Shown: in pieces, positions 18,064 to 26,523 of the stretch | Position numbering within the stretch: position 1 is the first letter of the stretch | Layout of the letters: the number at the start of each line of letters is the position of its first letter | DNA from: Cupriavidus pauculus | GTDB taxonomy: Bacteria; Pseudomonadota; Gammaproteobacteria; Burkholderiales; Burkholderiaceae | Direction: 5' to 3' | DNA: 64,000 nt | Assembly (NCBI RefSeq): GCF_003854935.1 | Contig: NZ_CP033971.1 | Span: forward strand, 186,001 to 250,000 | The notes under the pieces: generated by a model | What the model was told of the DNA's origin: nothing | Seen by the model: only the letters and a program-made list of their open reading frames with translations | Databases searched by the model: none | Made by a program: the position numbers and the translations under genes

Positions 18064-18954
18064 CTAACCTTCCTGTCTCAGGGTGTCGATCAGCGCAGCC
18101 ACCGCACGCAGGCGCGGCGACTTGTATGGCGAGTAGACGAGAAGGTGCCTGCTGCTCCATGCCTCGTGCAGAGGAATCCGCATAAAACGCTCGGTCCCGG
18201 CATAGGCAGCGCTCGCGCTTGCCGGCAGCACGGCGATGCCCAGGCCTGCCTCGACCATACGGCAGGCGGCCTCGAAGCTGGAAACGGTAACGCTCTGGTT
18301 GAAAGGCTTGCGCAGATTCGTCGCCTGTTCGCCAAGCTCCTTCGCCAGTGCACCACTGGCCTGAACGACTACGAGGGGATGGTCGAGCACTTCGACGAAA
18401 CGCAGACGTTCCCGGCTCGACAGGGGATGTTCGTTCGGCACCACCACGTTGAGCGGATCGACAGCAAACGGCCACGACTCCAGGCCCGGCGCGCCACTTG
18501 TCGCGACCCCGATCCCCACATCGGCGGCATCGTCAAGACAAGCGCGGATGCACTCTGCCGTCGAACGCTCGAACAACGCGATCTCGACATGCGGATAGGC
18601 CTGCTTGAAACGGTGCAGCCGCTCCGGCAGGAAGCCGATGATCGCCGAAGGACTGGCCGCCAGCCGCACTACGCCGCCCACCTGTTCGCTAAGATCCTGT
18701 ACTTCGCGTGCAAAGGAGACAATGTCCGCATTGAGTTTGCGGCCCAGTTCCAGCGCCCGTTCGCCCGCGTTGGTCAGCACTACGCCAGTGGTAGAACGAA
18801 CGAAGAGAGTCACCCCCAGACTCCGCTCCAATTCCGCGATGCGGCGGCTTAGCGCCGACTGCGCGATGTGCTCCAGTTCCGCCGCGCGCTTGATGGAACC
18901 TTCCCGCGCCACCGTGAGAAAGAGCTGGATGCTGACAGGGTCGATGCGATGCAA
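18064..18954 (-). CDS. LysR-family transcriptional regulator
   Basis: A protein of 296 residues with the HTH at about 5-65 (SIQLFLTVAREGSIKRAAEL, SALSRRIAELERSLGVTLF) and a standard effector domain. The start is a TTG at 18954: an in-frame stop lies just upstream and no ATG fits the domain start. The TTG directly follows a perfect GGGTATACCC palindrome (18956-18965), a possible autoregulatory site. It is divergent from the aconitase-like gene at 19063, whose block (aconitase, porin, chimeric gene) it probably controls. The Bug gene at 17929 lies 134 bases beyond its 3' end in the same direction and may be in the same regulon. Confidence 0.88.
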   Translation of the reverse strand: MHRIDPVSIQLFLTVAREGSIKRAAELEHIAQSALSRRIAELERSLGVTLFVRSTTGVVLTNAGERALELGRKLNADIVSFAREVQDLSEQVGGVVRLAASPSAIIGFLPERLHRFKQAYPHVEIALFERSTAECIRACLDDAADVGIGVATSGAPGLESWPFAVDPLNVVVPNEHPLSSRERLRFVEVLDHPLVVVQASGALAKELGEQATNLRKPFNQSVTVSSFEAACRMVEAGLGIAVLPASASAAYAGTERFMRIPLHEAWSSRHLLVYSPYKSPRLRAVAALIDTLRQEG

Positions 18955-18955
18955 A

Positions 18956-18965
18956 GGGTATACCC
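18956..18965. promoter_or_regulatory. Perfect palindrome GGGTATACCC at the lysR start
   Basis: A ten-base perfect inverted repeat immediately before the TTG start of the LysR gene and within the 108-base spacer to the divergent aconitase-like gene. The position suits repression of its own gene. The short length leaves chance as an alternative. Confidence 0.3.
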
Positions 18966-19062
18966 GCTATCTTGGTCTGCGATACCGGGAATGCTACATC
19001 AGCGCTTCACCTTGCGGAACGTAGCGACGTAAAGTCCAACAAAATCCCACAGGAGCACCCCC

Positions 19063-21039
19063 ATGAACGTCCTCGAGGCCGCCGGCCGTATCTTGTATCT
19101 GGCCGACTCGTCGACGGCGATGGCGCAGCAATTGGCGGGCGAGGATCTAACGCTAGCTGCTGCAGGACCGCTACGCGACGACGTTTCCACTGACGAGATC
19201 ACGCCCGTCCCCATCCTCACGCACTACGACGATGCGCTCGGACGCTATCCTTACACCGGCTACAAGGCCGGCGACACGCTGCCCTTCGTTCCCGATTCGG
19301 TTCGCCTTGGCAAGTTTGGGGTCACGGTTGCGGGCAACCGGTATGGCAAGGGCTCGTCACGCGAGCACAGTCCGGCGGCCGAGAAACTCGCCGGTATTCG
19401 CCTGGTCGTGGCAAAGAGCTTCGAGCGCATCTACCGCCAGAACGCCGACAATATCGGCCTCTACACGTCCACGGACTTCGGACTCGTGGCACGCCTGGAA
19501 GCGGGCGAGCCGATTCCGATCGACGATCTCGTGGCTGGACGTGACGCCCTCGCCGCGTCAATCCTCAAGCATGGCGGCCTGCTGAAGTTCGGGCAGCAAT
19601 ACCTCACGCGTGTACAGCCAGCCGGCAACGTTGACCACCAACAGCCGCAAACGCTGTTCGAGAAAATCGTCCGGCGCAATCTGCTGTCGACGCCGGTCAC
19701 GCCCATGCATCCGAATCCTGGCGACGGCATCTTCGTGCAGGCGCACTGGCGATTCATCCACGAGTACTACACGGGCATGTGTGCACACATGTTGCATGCC
19801 AATTTCGGCAAACCTGTGCAACTCAAGCAGGCTGACCATATTGTCGTTTTCGAGGATCACACGTCCTACGTGACGGAGAGTCCGGCGCATGTGCGCAACG
19901 GTCTGGTCGAGAACGTCGTGCAGATGCGGTACGCGCAGCGCGACTTCGTAAAGACCTATGGGCTGACGTTCCACCGCACGCTGACTGACGAGGAGGTGCG
20001 CCAGGACGACGGCAGCAATGTTGCTGGCATCTCCCACGCGATGATGGCCGAGCGTTATGCGCTACCGGGACAAGTAGTCGTCGGCACCGACTCGCATACG
20101 CCGCACAGTGGCGCGCTGGGTTGTGTGGCCTTCGGTGTCGGCACGACCGACATGGCGAATGCGTTCGTCACCGGTGCGGTGCGGATGACGCTACCGGAAT
20201 CGATCCGCGTGGTGCTCGATGGCACCCTGCAGACCGGGGTAACCGCCAAGGACGTGGTGCTGCAACTGCTGGCCCAGCCCGCCATCAAGACCGGCGCCGG
20301 CGTGGGAAAAGTCTTCGAGTTCACTGGCCCGGTGGTATCGGCGATGAGTGTCGATGAGCGCGCAACGCTGACCAACATGTGTGCCGAACTCGGCGGCTTC
20401 ACGGGCATTGTTGCGCCGGACGCGGAGACCGTGCGCTTTCTTCGAGAACGGCGCGGCATCGATTTCGAAGTCGAGCCATGGATGTGCAGCGATGACGGCG
20501 CGTCCTACGCCGCCACGCTCGAAGTGGATTGCAGCACCCTGACTCCCATGATCGCGCGGCCAGGCGATCCCGGCAACGGACTCCCCATCGGCGAGCTCGA
20601 CGAAACGGTAAAGGTTGACATTGCGTACGGGGGGTCCTGCACCGCAGGTAAGCGCGAGGACTTCGACCAATACCACGCGGTGTTCCAGTGGGCTGCCGAA
20701 CGAGGGCTTCGCATTCCTGAGCACGTCACGCTGTACCTTCAGTTTGGCACCACCGATGTGCGCGACTACTGCCAGAAGCAAGGCTATATGAAAGCGTTCG
20801 ATGCAGTCGGCGCGCGCATCCTGCAGCCCTCCTGCGGCGCATGCGCGAATTGCGGCCCCGGTTCGTCCACGAGCGCCGAGCAGGTTACGGTGAGTTCCAT
20901 CAACCGCAATTTTCCGGGACGTTCCGGCCCCGGAAAAGTCTGGCTGGCCAGCCCCCCTACGGTCGCGGCGAGTGCCATCGCCGGCAGGCTGATGTCGTTC
21001 GAAGACTTGCAGCGACGCACGCCCACGCTGAATCACTGA
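19063..21039 (+). CDS. Single-chain aconitase-family hydro-lyase with swivel domain first
   Basis: A 658-residue protein of the aconitase/3-isopropylmalate dehydratase superfamily in which the small LeuD-like swivel domain comes first (about 1-190, with GKGSSREHSPAAEKL and SFERIYRQNADNIGLY) and the large LeuC-like domain follows (about 200-650). Iron-sulphur ligands are visible: Cys526 in YGGSCTAGKREDF and Cys591/Cys594 in PSCGACANCGPGSS, spaced as in aconitases. GTDSHTPHSGALGCVAFGVG gives the usual His motif. This domain order is the reverse of AcnA/AcnB-type layouts. The substrate is probably a 2-alkylmalate or tricarboxylate, but this is unknown. GGAG precedes the ATG. It is divergent from a LysR gene and followed by a porin. 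Confidence 0.88.
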   Translation: MNVLEAAGRILYLADSSTAMAQQLAGEDLTLAAAGPLRDDVSTDEITPVPILTHYDDALGRYPYTGYKAGDTLPFVPDSVRLGKFGVTVAGNRYGKGSSREHSPAAEKLAGIRLVVAKSFERIYRQNADNIGLYTSTDFGLVARLEAGEPIPIDDLVAGRDALAASILKHGGLLKFGQQYLTRVQPAGNVDHQQPQTLFEKIVRRNLLSTPVTPMHPNPGDGIFVQAHWRFIHEYYTGMCAHMLHANFGKPVQLKQADHIVVFEDHTSYVTESPAHVRNGLVENVVQMRYAQRDFVKTYGLTFHRTLTDEEVRQDDGSNVAGISHAMMAERYALPGQVVVGTDSHTPHSGALGCVAFGVGTTDMANAFVTGAVRMTLPESIRVVLDGTLQTGVTAKDVVLQLLAQPAIKTGAGVGKVFEFTGPVVSAMSVDERATLTNMCAELGGFTGIVAPDAETVRFLRERRGIDFEVEPWMCSDDGASYAATLEVDCSTLTPMIARPGDPGNGLPIGELDETVKVDIAYGGSCTAGKREDFDQYHAVFQWAAERGLRIPEHVTLYLQFGTTDVRDYCQKQGYMKAFDAVGARILQPSCGACANCGPGSSTSAEQVTVSSINRNFPGRSGPGKVWLASPPTVAASAIAGRLMSFEDLQRRTPTLNH

Positions 21040-21106
21040 TTCCTCACGGCTTGTCCCGCACAGTCCCGTTTCGGACTGGGGGGGAACGTTCGCCCTGATT
21101 CGCACG

Positions 21107-21128
21107 ACGCGCCAGTCAAAAGGCGCGT
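21107..21128 (+). other. Hairpin in the porin leader
   Basis: A seven-base inverted repeat, ACGCGCC and GGCGCGT with an eight-base loop, lies 36 bases before the porin ATG and just upstream of its AGGAGG ribosome site. A second small stem (CAGTCC/GGACTG) lies near 21061-21077. They could affect mRNA stability or be a weak terminator of the preceding gene. There is no U-tract. Confidence 0.3.
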
Positions 21129-21164
21129 AACAGACATTCCAAACCAGAACACAAGGAGGAGACC

Positions 21165-22256
21165 ATGAAGGAAAAACTGATAGCGGCCGCCGCACTGGCC
21201 GCAATATCGCCCCTGGCATTCGCACAGTCCTCGGTCACGCTGTACGGTGTTGCCGATGCTGGCGTGGAGTATCTCAATCACGCCAACGCCAGTGGCAACA
21301 GCCTGACGCGTCTGACATCGGGCAACATGTCGGGCTCGCGCTGGGGCCTGCGCGGCGTCGAGGATCTGGGCGCGGGAACCAAAGCACTGTATGTGCTGGA
21401 GAGCGGCTTCGAGATCGACACCGGCGTCGCATCGCAGGGCGGCCGGCTGTTTGGCCGGCAGGCGTATGTCGGCCTGGAGCATCGCATGGGCCGGCTCTCG
21501 CTCGGCCGGCAGCAGAATGCTTTGTATGACCTGCTAATCAACTATGACCCGATGGTGCTGGGCGCACGCTACTCGTTGCAGATGGTCGATTCGTCATTCG
21601 TCGGCCGCTACGACAATATGGCGAAGTACACCGGGAAGTTCGGGCCCGTAACCGCCATTGCCCTCTACAGCTTCGCGCGAGGCACCTCGATCACAAGCGG
21701 AGGCGCGACGTCGTTCGCTGGCGAAGTGCCCGGCGACCCGAAGAGTGACCAGGCGCTCAGCGCCGGCTTTGACTATTCCTCCGGCCCTGTCGGCATGACC
21801 GCGATCTACGACCAGCAGCAAGGCACTTTGGGCATCACGGGACAGAACACGAGCCAGCGCGACCGTCGCATCGCCGTGGCCGGCAGTTTTAAGTTCGGCA
21901 CCACCGGCAAGCTGTTCGCAGGCTATCGCTGGCTGAACGGGGATATTGGCGTGCTGGCAGGGCAGCCTTCGAAGCGCAGCGATGTCTACTGGCTCGGCTA
22001 CCAATATCAGATACTGCCGGCACTCAGCCTGACCGCCGCGGGCTATTACTTCAACGACAAACGCACGGGCCGTGACCCGTGGAGCCTGATCGGGTCTGCC
22101 AACTACGTGCTGTCGAAGCGCACCGACGCGTTCCTCAATGTCGGCTACGCAAGGAACAAGGAAGACTCCAACCTCGGCCTAAACGGCTTTGGCATCAGCA
22201 TCACACCGGGTAACAATCAGACGGGCGTGATGCTCGGTTTGCGTCACAAGTTCTGA
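21165..22256 (+). CDS. Gram-negative porin (Burkholderia OmpC type)
   Basis: A 363-residue outer-membrane protein with a 20-residue signal peptide (MKEKLIAAAALAAISPLAFA) followed by SSVTLYGVADAGVEYLNHAN, the standard first strand of the beta-proteobacterial trimeric porins. The constriction-loop motif LGRQQNALYDLL follows, and the C-terminus VMLGLRHKF ends in Phe as required for BAM-dependent insertion. AGGAGG lies before the ATG. It lies between the aconitase-like gene and the chimeric gene on the same strand, so it probably gives entry for the substrate of this LysR-controlled block. Confidence 0.94.
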   Translation: MKEKLIAAAALAAISPLAFAQSSVTLYGVADAGVEYLNHANASGNSLTRLTSGNMSGSRWGLRGVEDLGAGTKALYVLESGFEIDTGVASQGGRLFGRQAYVGLEHRMGRLSLGRQQNALYDLLINYDPMVLGARYSLQMVDSSFVGRYDNMAKYTGKFGPVTAIALYSFARGTSITSGGATSFAGEVPGDPKSDQALSAGFDYSSGPVGMTAIYDQQQGTLGITGQNTSQRDRRIAVAGSFKFGTTGKLFAGYRWLNGDIGVLAGQPSKRSDVYWLGYQYQILPALSLTAAGYYFNDKRTGRDPWSLIGSANYVLSKRTDAFLNVGYARNKEDSNLGLNGFGISITPGNNQTGVMLGLRHKF

Positions 22257-22292
22257 CGCCCGACCTCCCAGCATTAGAACGTAAGGAGCGGT

Positions 22293-24440
22293 ATGCCGAA
22301 GAATCAGATCCTGACCTATGTCGACGCCGGCGCATCTGATTGGACGGCGGTTCTCATGCGTGCCGTGGCACACCAGCTTCCCACTGGTAGCTATGAAATC
22401 CGCGCGGTGGTGGCCGACGATATTCGCTTCGACAGCACACTGTTCGTCGATGCCGCACTGTTCATCATGCCCGGAGGTGCCGATCTTCCCTATTGCGCTT
22501 TGCTGAACGGCGCGCCCAATGCGCGGATTCGAAGCTATATTGAAGCTGGCGGCAACTATCTCGGCATCTGTGCCGGCGCCTATTACGCCTGTCGCGAGAT
22601 CGCATTCCACGCCCGCACGCGGGGCGCAATATGTGGAAGTCGCGAGTTACGTCTGGTCAACGCGGCTGCAGTCAGCTCCCTGCCAGAGCTGACTTCAGGC
22701 AAGTTGTACGACGGCACACCTGGCACTGCGGCGGCCGTACGGCTGCGCACCAGCGAAGTGCTTCTTCAACTGATTCTCGGCGGTCGCCCAATCAGCGCCG
22801 AAGATGCCGAGAAGATCGGCATCGTCGATGCGCTGGTACCGACAGGCGAGTTGCGTCGCGCCGCCATCGCGTTTGCGAAACGCATCGCTCAAGCACGCCC
22901 ATTGCCACGCGTACGCGACCGTCACGTGGACGTGGATGACGAAAGTGTCGCCGCCATCGTCGCCGATGCACGCAAAGCCGAGACAAAGAATGGGCAACTG
23001 CTGCCGGCCAAGGACAGGGCAATCGCATGTATCGAGGCGGCAGTCCGCCTCCCCTTTGACGAAGGTATCGCCTTCGAAGAAGAAGCATTCGCGGCGCTAG
23101 AAAATTCCGCTGAAGCCAAGGCCCTGCGATACGCCTTTTTCGCCGAGCGTGAAGCGCGAAAGGTTCCGGAAGTCGATCTTTCGAGCGTGCCCCCCGTCAA
23201 ATCGGCGGCCATCATTGGGGCCGGCACCATGGGCGGCGGCATTGCCATGTGCTTCGCGGATGCGAAGATCCCCGTCAAGGTACTCGAAGCGAGCGCCGAG
23301 GCGCTGGACCGCGGACTTCAACGCATCCGCGATACCTACGCGGTAAAGGTGAAACGCGGCAGCATGGCCCAGGATGAAATGGACCGGCGCCTGGATCTCA
23401 TCCAAGGTGTTCAGGAGTATGAGGCCATCTCTGACTGCGATGTCGCCATTGAGGCAGTATTCGAACGCCTCGACATCAAGCAAGATGTCTTCCGAAAGCT
23501 GGATGCTGTACTGAAGCCGGGCGCACTGCTGCTTACGAACTCTTCCGCAATCGATATTGACGCCATCGCTGATGCAACTTCTCGGCCAGGCGACGTTGCC
23601 GGCGCGCACTTCTTTGCGCCCGCCAATGTCATGAAACTGTGTGAAGTCGTGAATGGCCCGCGCACCCTTCCGGCGACGATCGCTCGTACGATGGAGATGG
23701 GTCGGTCCATTGGAAAGGTTTGTGCCGTTGCGGGCTCGTGCGACGGGTTCGTTGCAAACCGAAGCCGTGCTCCAATGATGGCAGAGATGATGCTCATGCT
23801 CGAAGAGGGTGCCACGCCTGTCCAGATTGACAGGGTAATGGAGCAGTTTGGCTACCCGAAGGGACCCTTTGCAGTAAATGACATCTCGGGTCTCGACGTC
23901 AGTTACGAAGGACGCAAGCGTCGCGCGGCTGCTGACCCGGAATATCGAAAGCTGCATGTCCCTGATCGCCTGGTAGAAATGGGAAGAAAGGGACAAAAGA
24001 CGGGAGCCGGTTGGTATCGGTACGAGAACGGCGACCGCACGCCCATTGCCGATGATGTCGTCAAGCAGGTGATTGCAGACGTAGCCAAGGATTTCGGCAT
24101 TCCTCAACGGGAATTCACGGACGAGGAGATCCTGCAGCGCGTTCTCTTCGCTTCCGTGAACGAGGCGTGCAGGATCCTCGAGGATGGTAGGGCGTACCGG
24201 CCTAGCGACATCGATGTGATGTGGCTCTACGGCTTTGGATTCCCGCGACATCGGGGGGGGCTGATGTTCTGGGCTGATACCGTTGGTGCATCGGTGATCT
24301 ATCGAGAGGTCTCGAAATGGCACTCGATGTACGGTAAGCGCTGGCGTCCGTCCGAACTGCTTCAGAAAGTCGCAGAGTCGGGACTCAGCTTCCGTGACGT
24401 CAAGCCTGCTATTGAGGAAGAAGCCGTCCTTCAGGCATGA
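22293..24440 (+). CDS. Chimera: BPL_N amidotransferase-like domain fused to the back half of a FadB-type 3-hydroxyacyl-CoA dehydrogenase
   Basis: The 715-residue frame starts with a good GGAG site. Residues 1-157 match the BPL_N (biotin-protein-ligase N-terminal, class I glutamine-amidotransferase-like) family: FIMPGGADLPYCALLNG and YLGICAGAYYACREIAF with a nucleophile-like Cys near 93, then LTSGKLYDGTPGTAAAVRL. From about residue 158 the protein is the end of a crotonase domain (LILGGRPISAEDAEKIG), then NAD-dependent dehydrogenase parts: GAGTMGGGIAMCFADAKI at ~308, the catalytic His in GAHFFAPANVMKLCEVV at ~438, and two C-terminal domains. The oxyanion-hole half of the hydratase is gone, so hydratase activity should be lost while dehydrogenase activity could persist. 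A deletion joining two genes in frame is the simplest explanation; a real fusion enzyme is the alternative. Confidence 0.85.
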   Translation: MPKNQILTYVDAGASDWTAVLMRAVAHQLPTGSYEIRAVVADDIRFDSTLFVDAALFIMPGGADLPYCALLNGAPNARIRSYIEAGGNYLGICAGAYYACREIAFHARTRGAICGSRELRLVNAAAVSSLPELTSGKLYDGTPGTAAAVRLRTSEVLLQLILGGRPISAEDAEKIGIVDALVPTGELRRAAIAFAKRIAQARPLPRVRDRHVDVDDESVAAIVADARKAETKNGQLLPAKDRAIACIEAAVRLPFDEGIAFEEEAFAALENSAEAKALRYAFFAEREARKVPEVDLSSVPPVKSAAIIGAGTMGGGIAMCFADAKIPVKVLEASAEALDRGLQRIRDTYAVKVKRGSMAQDEMDRRLDLIQGVQEYEAISDCDVAIEAVFERLDIKQDVFRKLDAVLKPGALLLTNSSAIDIDAIADATSRPGDVAGAHFFAPANVMKLCEVVNGPRTLPATIARTMEMGRSIGKVCAVAGSCDGFVANRSRAPMMAEMMLMLEEGATPVQIDRVMEQFGYPKGPFAVNDISGLDVSYEGRKRRAAADPEYRKLHVPDRLVEMGRKGQKTGAGWYRYENGDRTPIADDVVKQVIADVAKDFGIPQREFTDEEILQRVLFASVNEACRILEDGRAYRPSDIDVMWLYGFGFPRHRGGLMFWADTVGASVIYREVSKWHSMYGKRWRPSELLQKVAESGLSFRDVKPAIEEEAVLQA

Positions 24441-24446
24441 AAGCGC

Positions 24447-24488
24447 GGCTTGGTAGCGGTGCATCTCTGATGCCACCACCGCCAAGCC
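24447..24488 (+). terminator. Composite hairpin after the chimeric gene
   Basis: GGCTTGG (24447-24453) pairs with CCAAGCC (24482-24488); inside it GCGGT pairs with ACCGC, and GCATC with GATGC around a three-base loop. It lies seven bases after the stop and could end transcription or protect the 3' end. No U-run follows, so intrinsic termination is uncertain. Confidence 0.4.
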
Positions 24489-24620
24489 CGCCCTCCTCCT
24501 CGGCCCTGCCCTTAGGTTTCCTTAGCGAACGCTCGTGACCGTATTCCGAGGAATGGATTGGCACAAACGATAGGTCTGACTTGCCGAAGTGCTAGCGCGA
24601 ACGTTTTGCGAGCATGGCGG

Positions 24621-25037
24621 CTAATGGGCGTATACCGCCTCCCACGTCTTGAATCCCTTGACTTCGATGGGATTGCCGAACGGATCGACGAAGAACATCG
24701 TCCACTGCTCGCCGGGTTCGCCCTCGAAGCGCACCTGCGGATTGAGCACGAAGTCCGTGCCGGCCGCCGTAAGGCGATCCGCCAGCGTGCGCCATGCCGG
24801 CAGGAGCAGGATGATGCCGAAGTGCGGCATCGGCACCAGTGCATTACCGACCCGTCCGGTGCGCGCCGTTTCGAATGGCTTGCCCAGGTGCAGCGAGATC
24901 TGGTGTCCAAAGAAGTCGAAATCGACCCACGTGTCGGTGCTGCGACCTTCCTTGCAACCCAGCACGCCGCCGTAGAATCGGCGCGCCTCGTCGAGATCGG
25001 TAATGTTGAAGGCCAGGTGGAAGACGGACTGCATCAT
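24621..25037 (-). CDS. VOC-family protein (glyoxalase-like)
   Basis: A 138-residue VOC protein with two beta-alpha-beta-beta-beta repeats: VFHLAFNITDLDEARRFYGG starts with the conserved first metal-ligand His, LGCKEGRSTDTWVDFDFFGH carries the next segment, and the C-terminus has MFFVDPFGNPIEVKGF with the metal-binding Glu. This pattern is that of glyoxalase/bleomycin-resistance dioxygenase relatives with a probable metal site. The start is at 25037 or 25034 (ATGATG) behind a weak GGAA. It is 34 bases downstream of the D-aminoacylase gene and probably belongs to that operon as its last gene. The substrate is unknown. Confidence 0.82.
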   Translation of the reverse strand: MMQSVFHLAFNITDLDEARRFYGGVLGCKEGRSTDTWVDFDFFGHQISLHLGKPFETARTGRVGNALVPMPHFGIILLLPAWRTLADRLTAAGTDFVLNPQVRFEGEPGEQWTMFFVDPFGNPIEVKGFKTWEAVYAH

Positions 25038-25071
25038 GAGTTTTCCGTTTGTGGGTTAGCGAATGGTGGAA

Positions 25072-26520
25072 TTATGCGCCGCGCCGGATGACCATGCCGG
25101 CGCGTATGCCGGTTGCCGCGCCGTCGCGCCATGCCATGCTGCCGTTGACGAAGACGCAGGTGATGCCGGCAGCCTGCGCCACCGGCTGTTCGAACGTAGC
25201 GGTATCGATGATGCGCGCGGCGTCGAAGACGGTGATGTCTGCGTAGTTGCCTTCGGCCAGCACGCCTCTGTCCGGCAGGCCGAAATGCCGCGCCGTCAGG
25301 CCGCTCATCTTGTGGATAGCCGTCTCCAGGGGAAACAATCCCACGTCGCGGCTGTAGTGCCCCAGCACGCGCGGAAACGTTCCCCACAATCGGGGATGCG
25401 GCACAGGGTCGTGCGGCAGGCCATCGGAGCCGATCATCGTTTGCGGGAAGGCCAGGATGCGGCGGACATCGGCCTCATCCATCAGGAAATAGATCGCTCC
25501 AGCGGGTTGCAAGGCGTCCACGGCCGCCTCGGGCGATAGACCCATTTGCGCGGCGATCACGTCGAGATCCTGGCCCGCGTACTCGGAGTGTGTCTGGGAG
25601 CGCGTCACGATCACGCGGCTCGACACCGCCAGACGGTCCTTGCGAAGAATGGTCGAACCGGCCTGATAGGGATAGCAGTCCAGTCCCACGCAGTGATGCT
25701 GCATGGCCTGGGCGATATGCCCGAGTGTTTCCACCGAACGTCCGTGGTTACGCGGCCCGATCAGCTTGTGATGAGATAGCACGGTGCCTGCTGTGCCCGC
25801 CGCGCCGATGGCGATGGCTTCGTCGATGGCTTCGCACACACGGTCGCCCTCGTCGCGAATGTGGCTGGCGTGTACACCGCCAAACCCTTGCAACGCCGCG
25901 GCTACCTGCGTCATTTCATCGGTCGGCGCTGACATGGCCGCCGGATACGCGGCACCGGTCGAAATGCCGCAGGCGCCGTGCACCATCGCATCGCGCAGCA
26001 GGGTCCGCATGACCGCAATCTCGGCAGCTGTCGCGGCACGGTCCAGCCGGTCCATCACGGCCACGCGCAAGGTGGTGTGGCCCACCAGGCAGGCCGCATT
26101 GACTGCAGGTGCCGCGCGCTCCAGCGCACCGAGATACTCGCCGAATGCGGTGTAGCAGAAGGCAGCCGGGTCATCGCCAAGCAAATCCAGCGGCGGTGGC
26201 ACGGTCTGTCCCGGTGAGGCACGCCATGGCGCAAGGCTGATGCCGCAATTGCCTGTGATGACGGTGGTTACGCCCTGGCTGAGCTTTGCAGGCATCAGCG
26301 GTTGTTGCATCAGGTAGCGGTCATCGTGCGTATGCGCATCGATGAAGCCTGGCGCCACGATGCGGCCACGCACGTCGAGTTCGCTGTGTCCTACCGCGCC
26401 GCAAAGATCGCCGATCGCGGCAATCCGCCGGCCAACGATGGCAACATCGGCATCGAAGCGTGCGGCGCCGGTGCCGTCGATGACCGTTCCGCCGCGCAAC
26501 ACCAGATCGAATTCGGCCAT
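25072..26520 (-). CDS. N-acyl-D-amino-acid deacylase (amidohydrolase superfamily)
   Basis: A 482-residue zinc amidohydrolase of the D-aminoacylase type, removing N-acyl groups from D-amino acids. It begins FDLVLRGGTVIDGTG, then PGFIDAHTHDD holds the first metal ligands, TGNCGISLAPW the family Cys, HASHIRDEGDR and LSHHKLIG the His ligands, and MIGSDGLPHDPVPHPR the catalytic Asp. The C-terminus closes the beta-sandwich. Only three bases separate its start from the Bug gene stop, so they are co-transcribed. Neighbouring N-carbamoyl-D-amino-acid-type hydrolase and PLP dehydratase support a pathway for D- or N-blocked amino acids. Assignment to the general family is firm; the exact acyl group is not. 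Confidence 0.9.
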   Translation of the reverse strand: MAEFDLVLRGGTVIDGTGAARFDADVAIVGRRIAAIGDLCGAVGHSELDVRGRIVAPGFIDAHTHDDRYLMQQPLMPAKLSQGVTTVITGNCGISLAPWRASPGQTVPPPLDLLGDDPAAFCYTAFGEYLGALERAAPAVNAACLVGHTTLRVAVMDRLDRAATAAEIAVMRTLLRDAMVHGACGISTGAAYPAAMSAPTDEMTQVAAALQGFGGVHASHIRDEGDRVCEAIDEAIAIGAAGTAGTVLSHHKLIGPRNHGRSVETLGHIAQAMQHHCVGLDCYPYQAGSTILRKDRLAVSSRVIVTRSQTHSEYAGQDLDVIAAQMGLSPEAAVDALQPAGAIYFLMDEADVRRILAFPQTMIGSDGLPHDPVPHPRLWGTFPRVLGHYSRDVGLFPLETAIHKMSGLTARHFGLPDRGVLAEGNYADITVFDAARIIDTATFEQPVAQAAGITCVFVNGSMAWRDGAATGIRAGMVIRRGA

Positions 26521-26523
26521 ATG

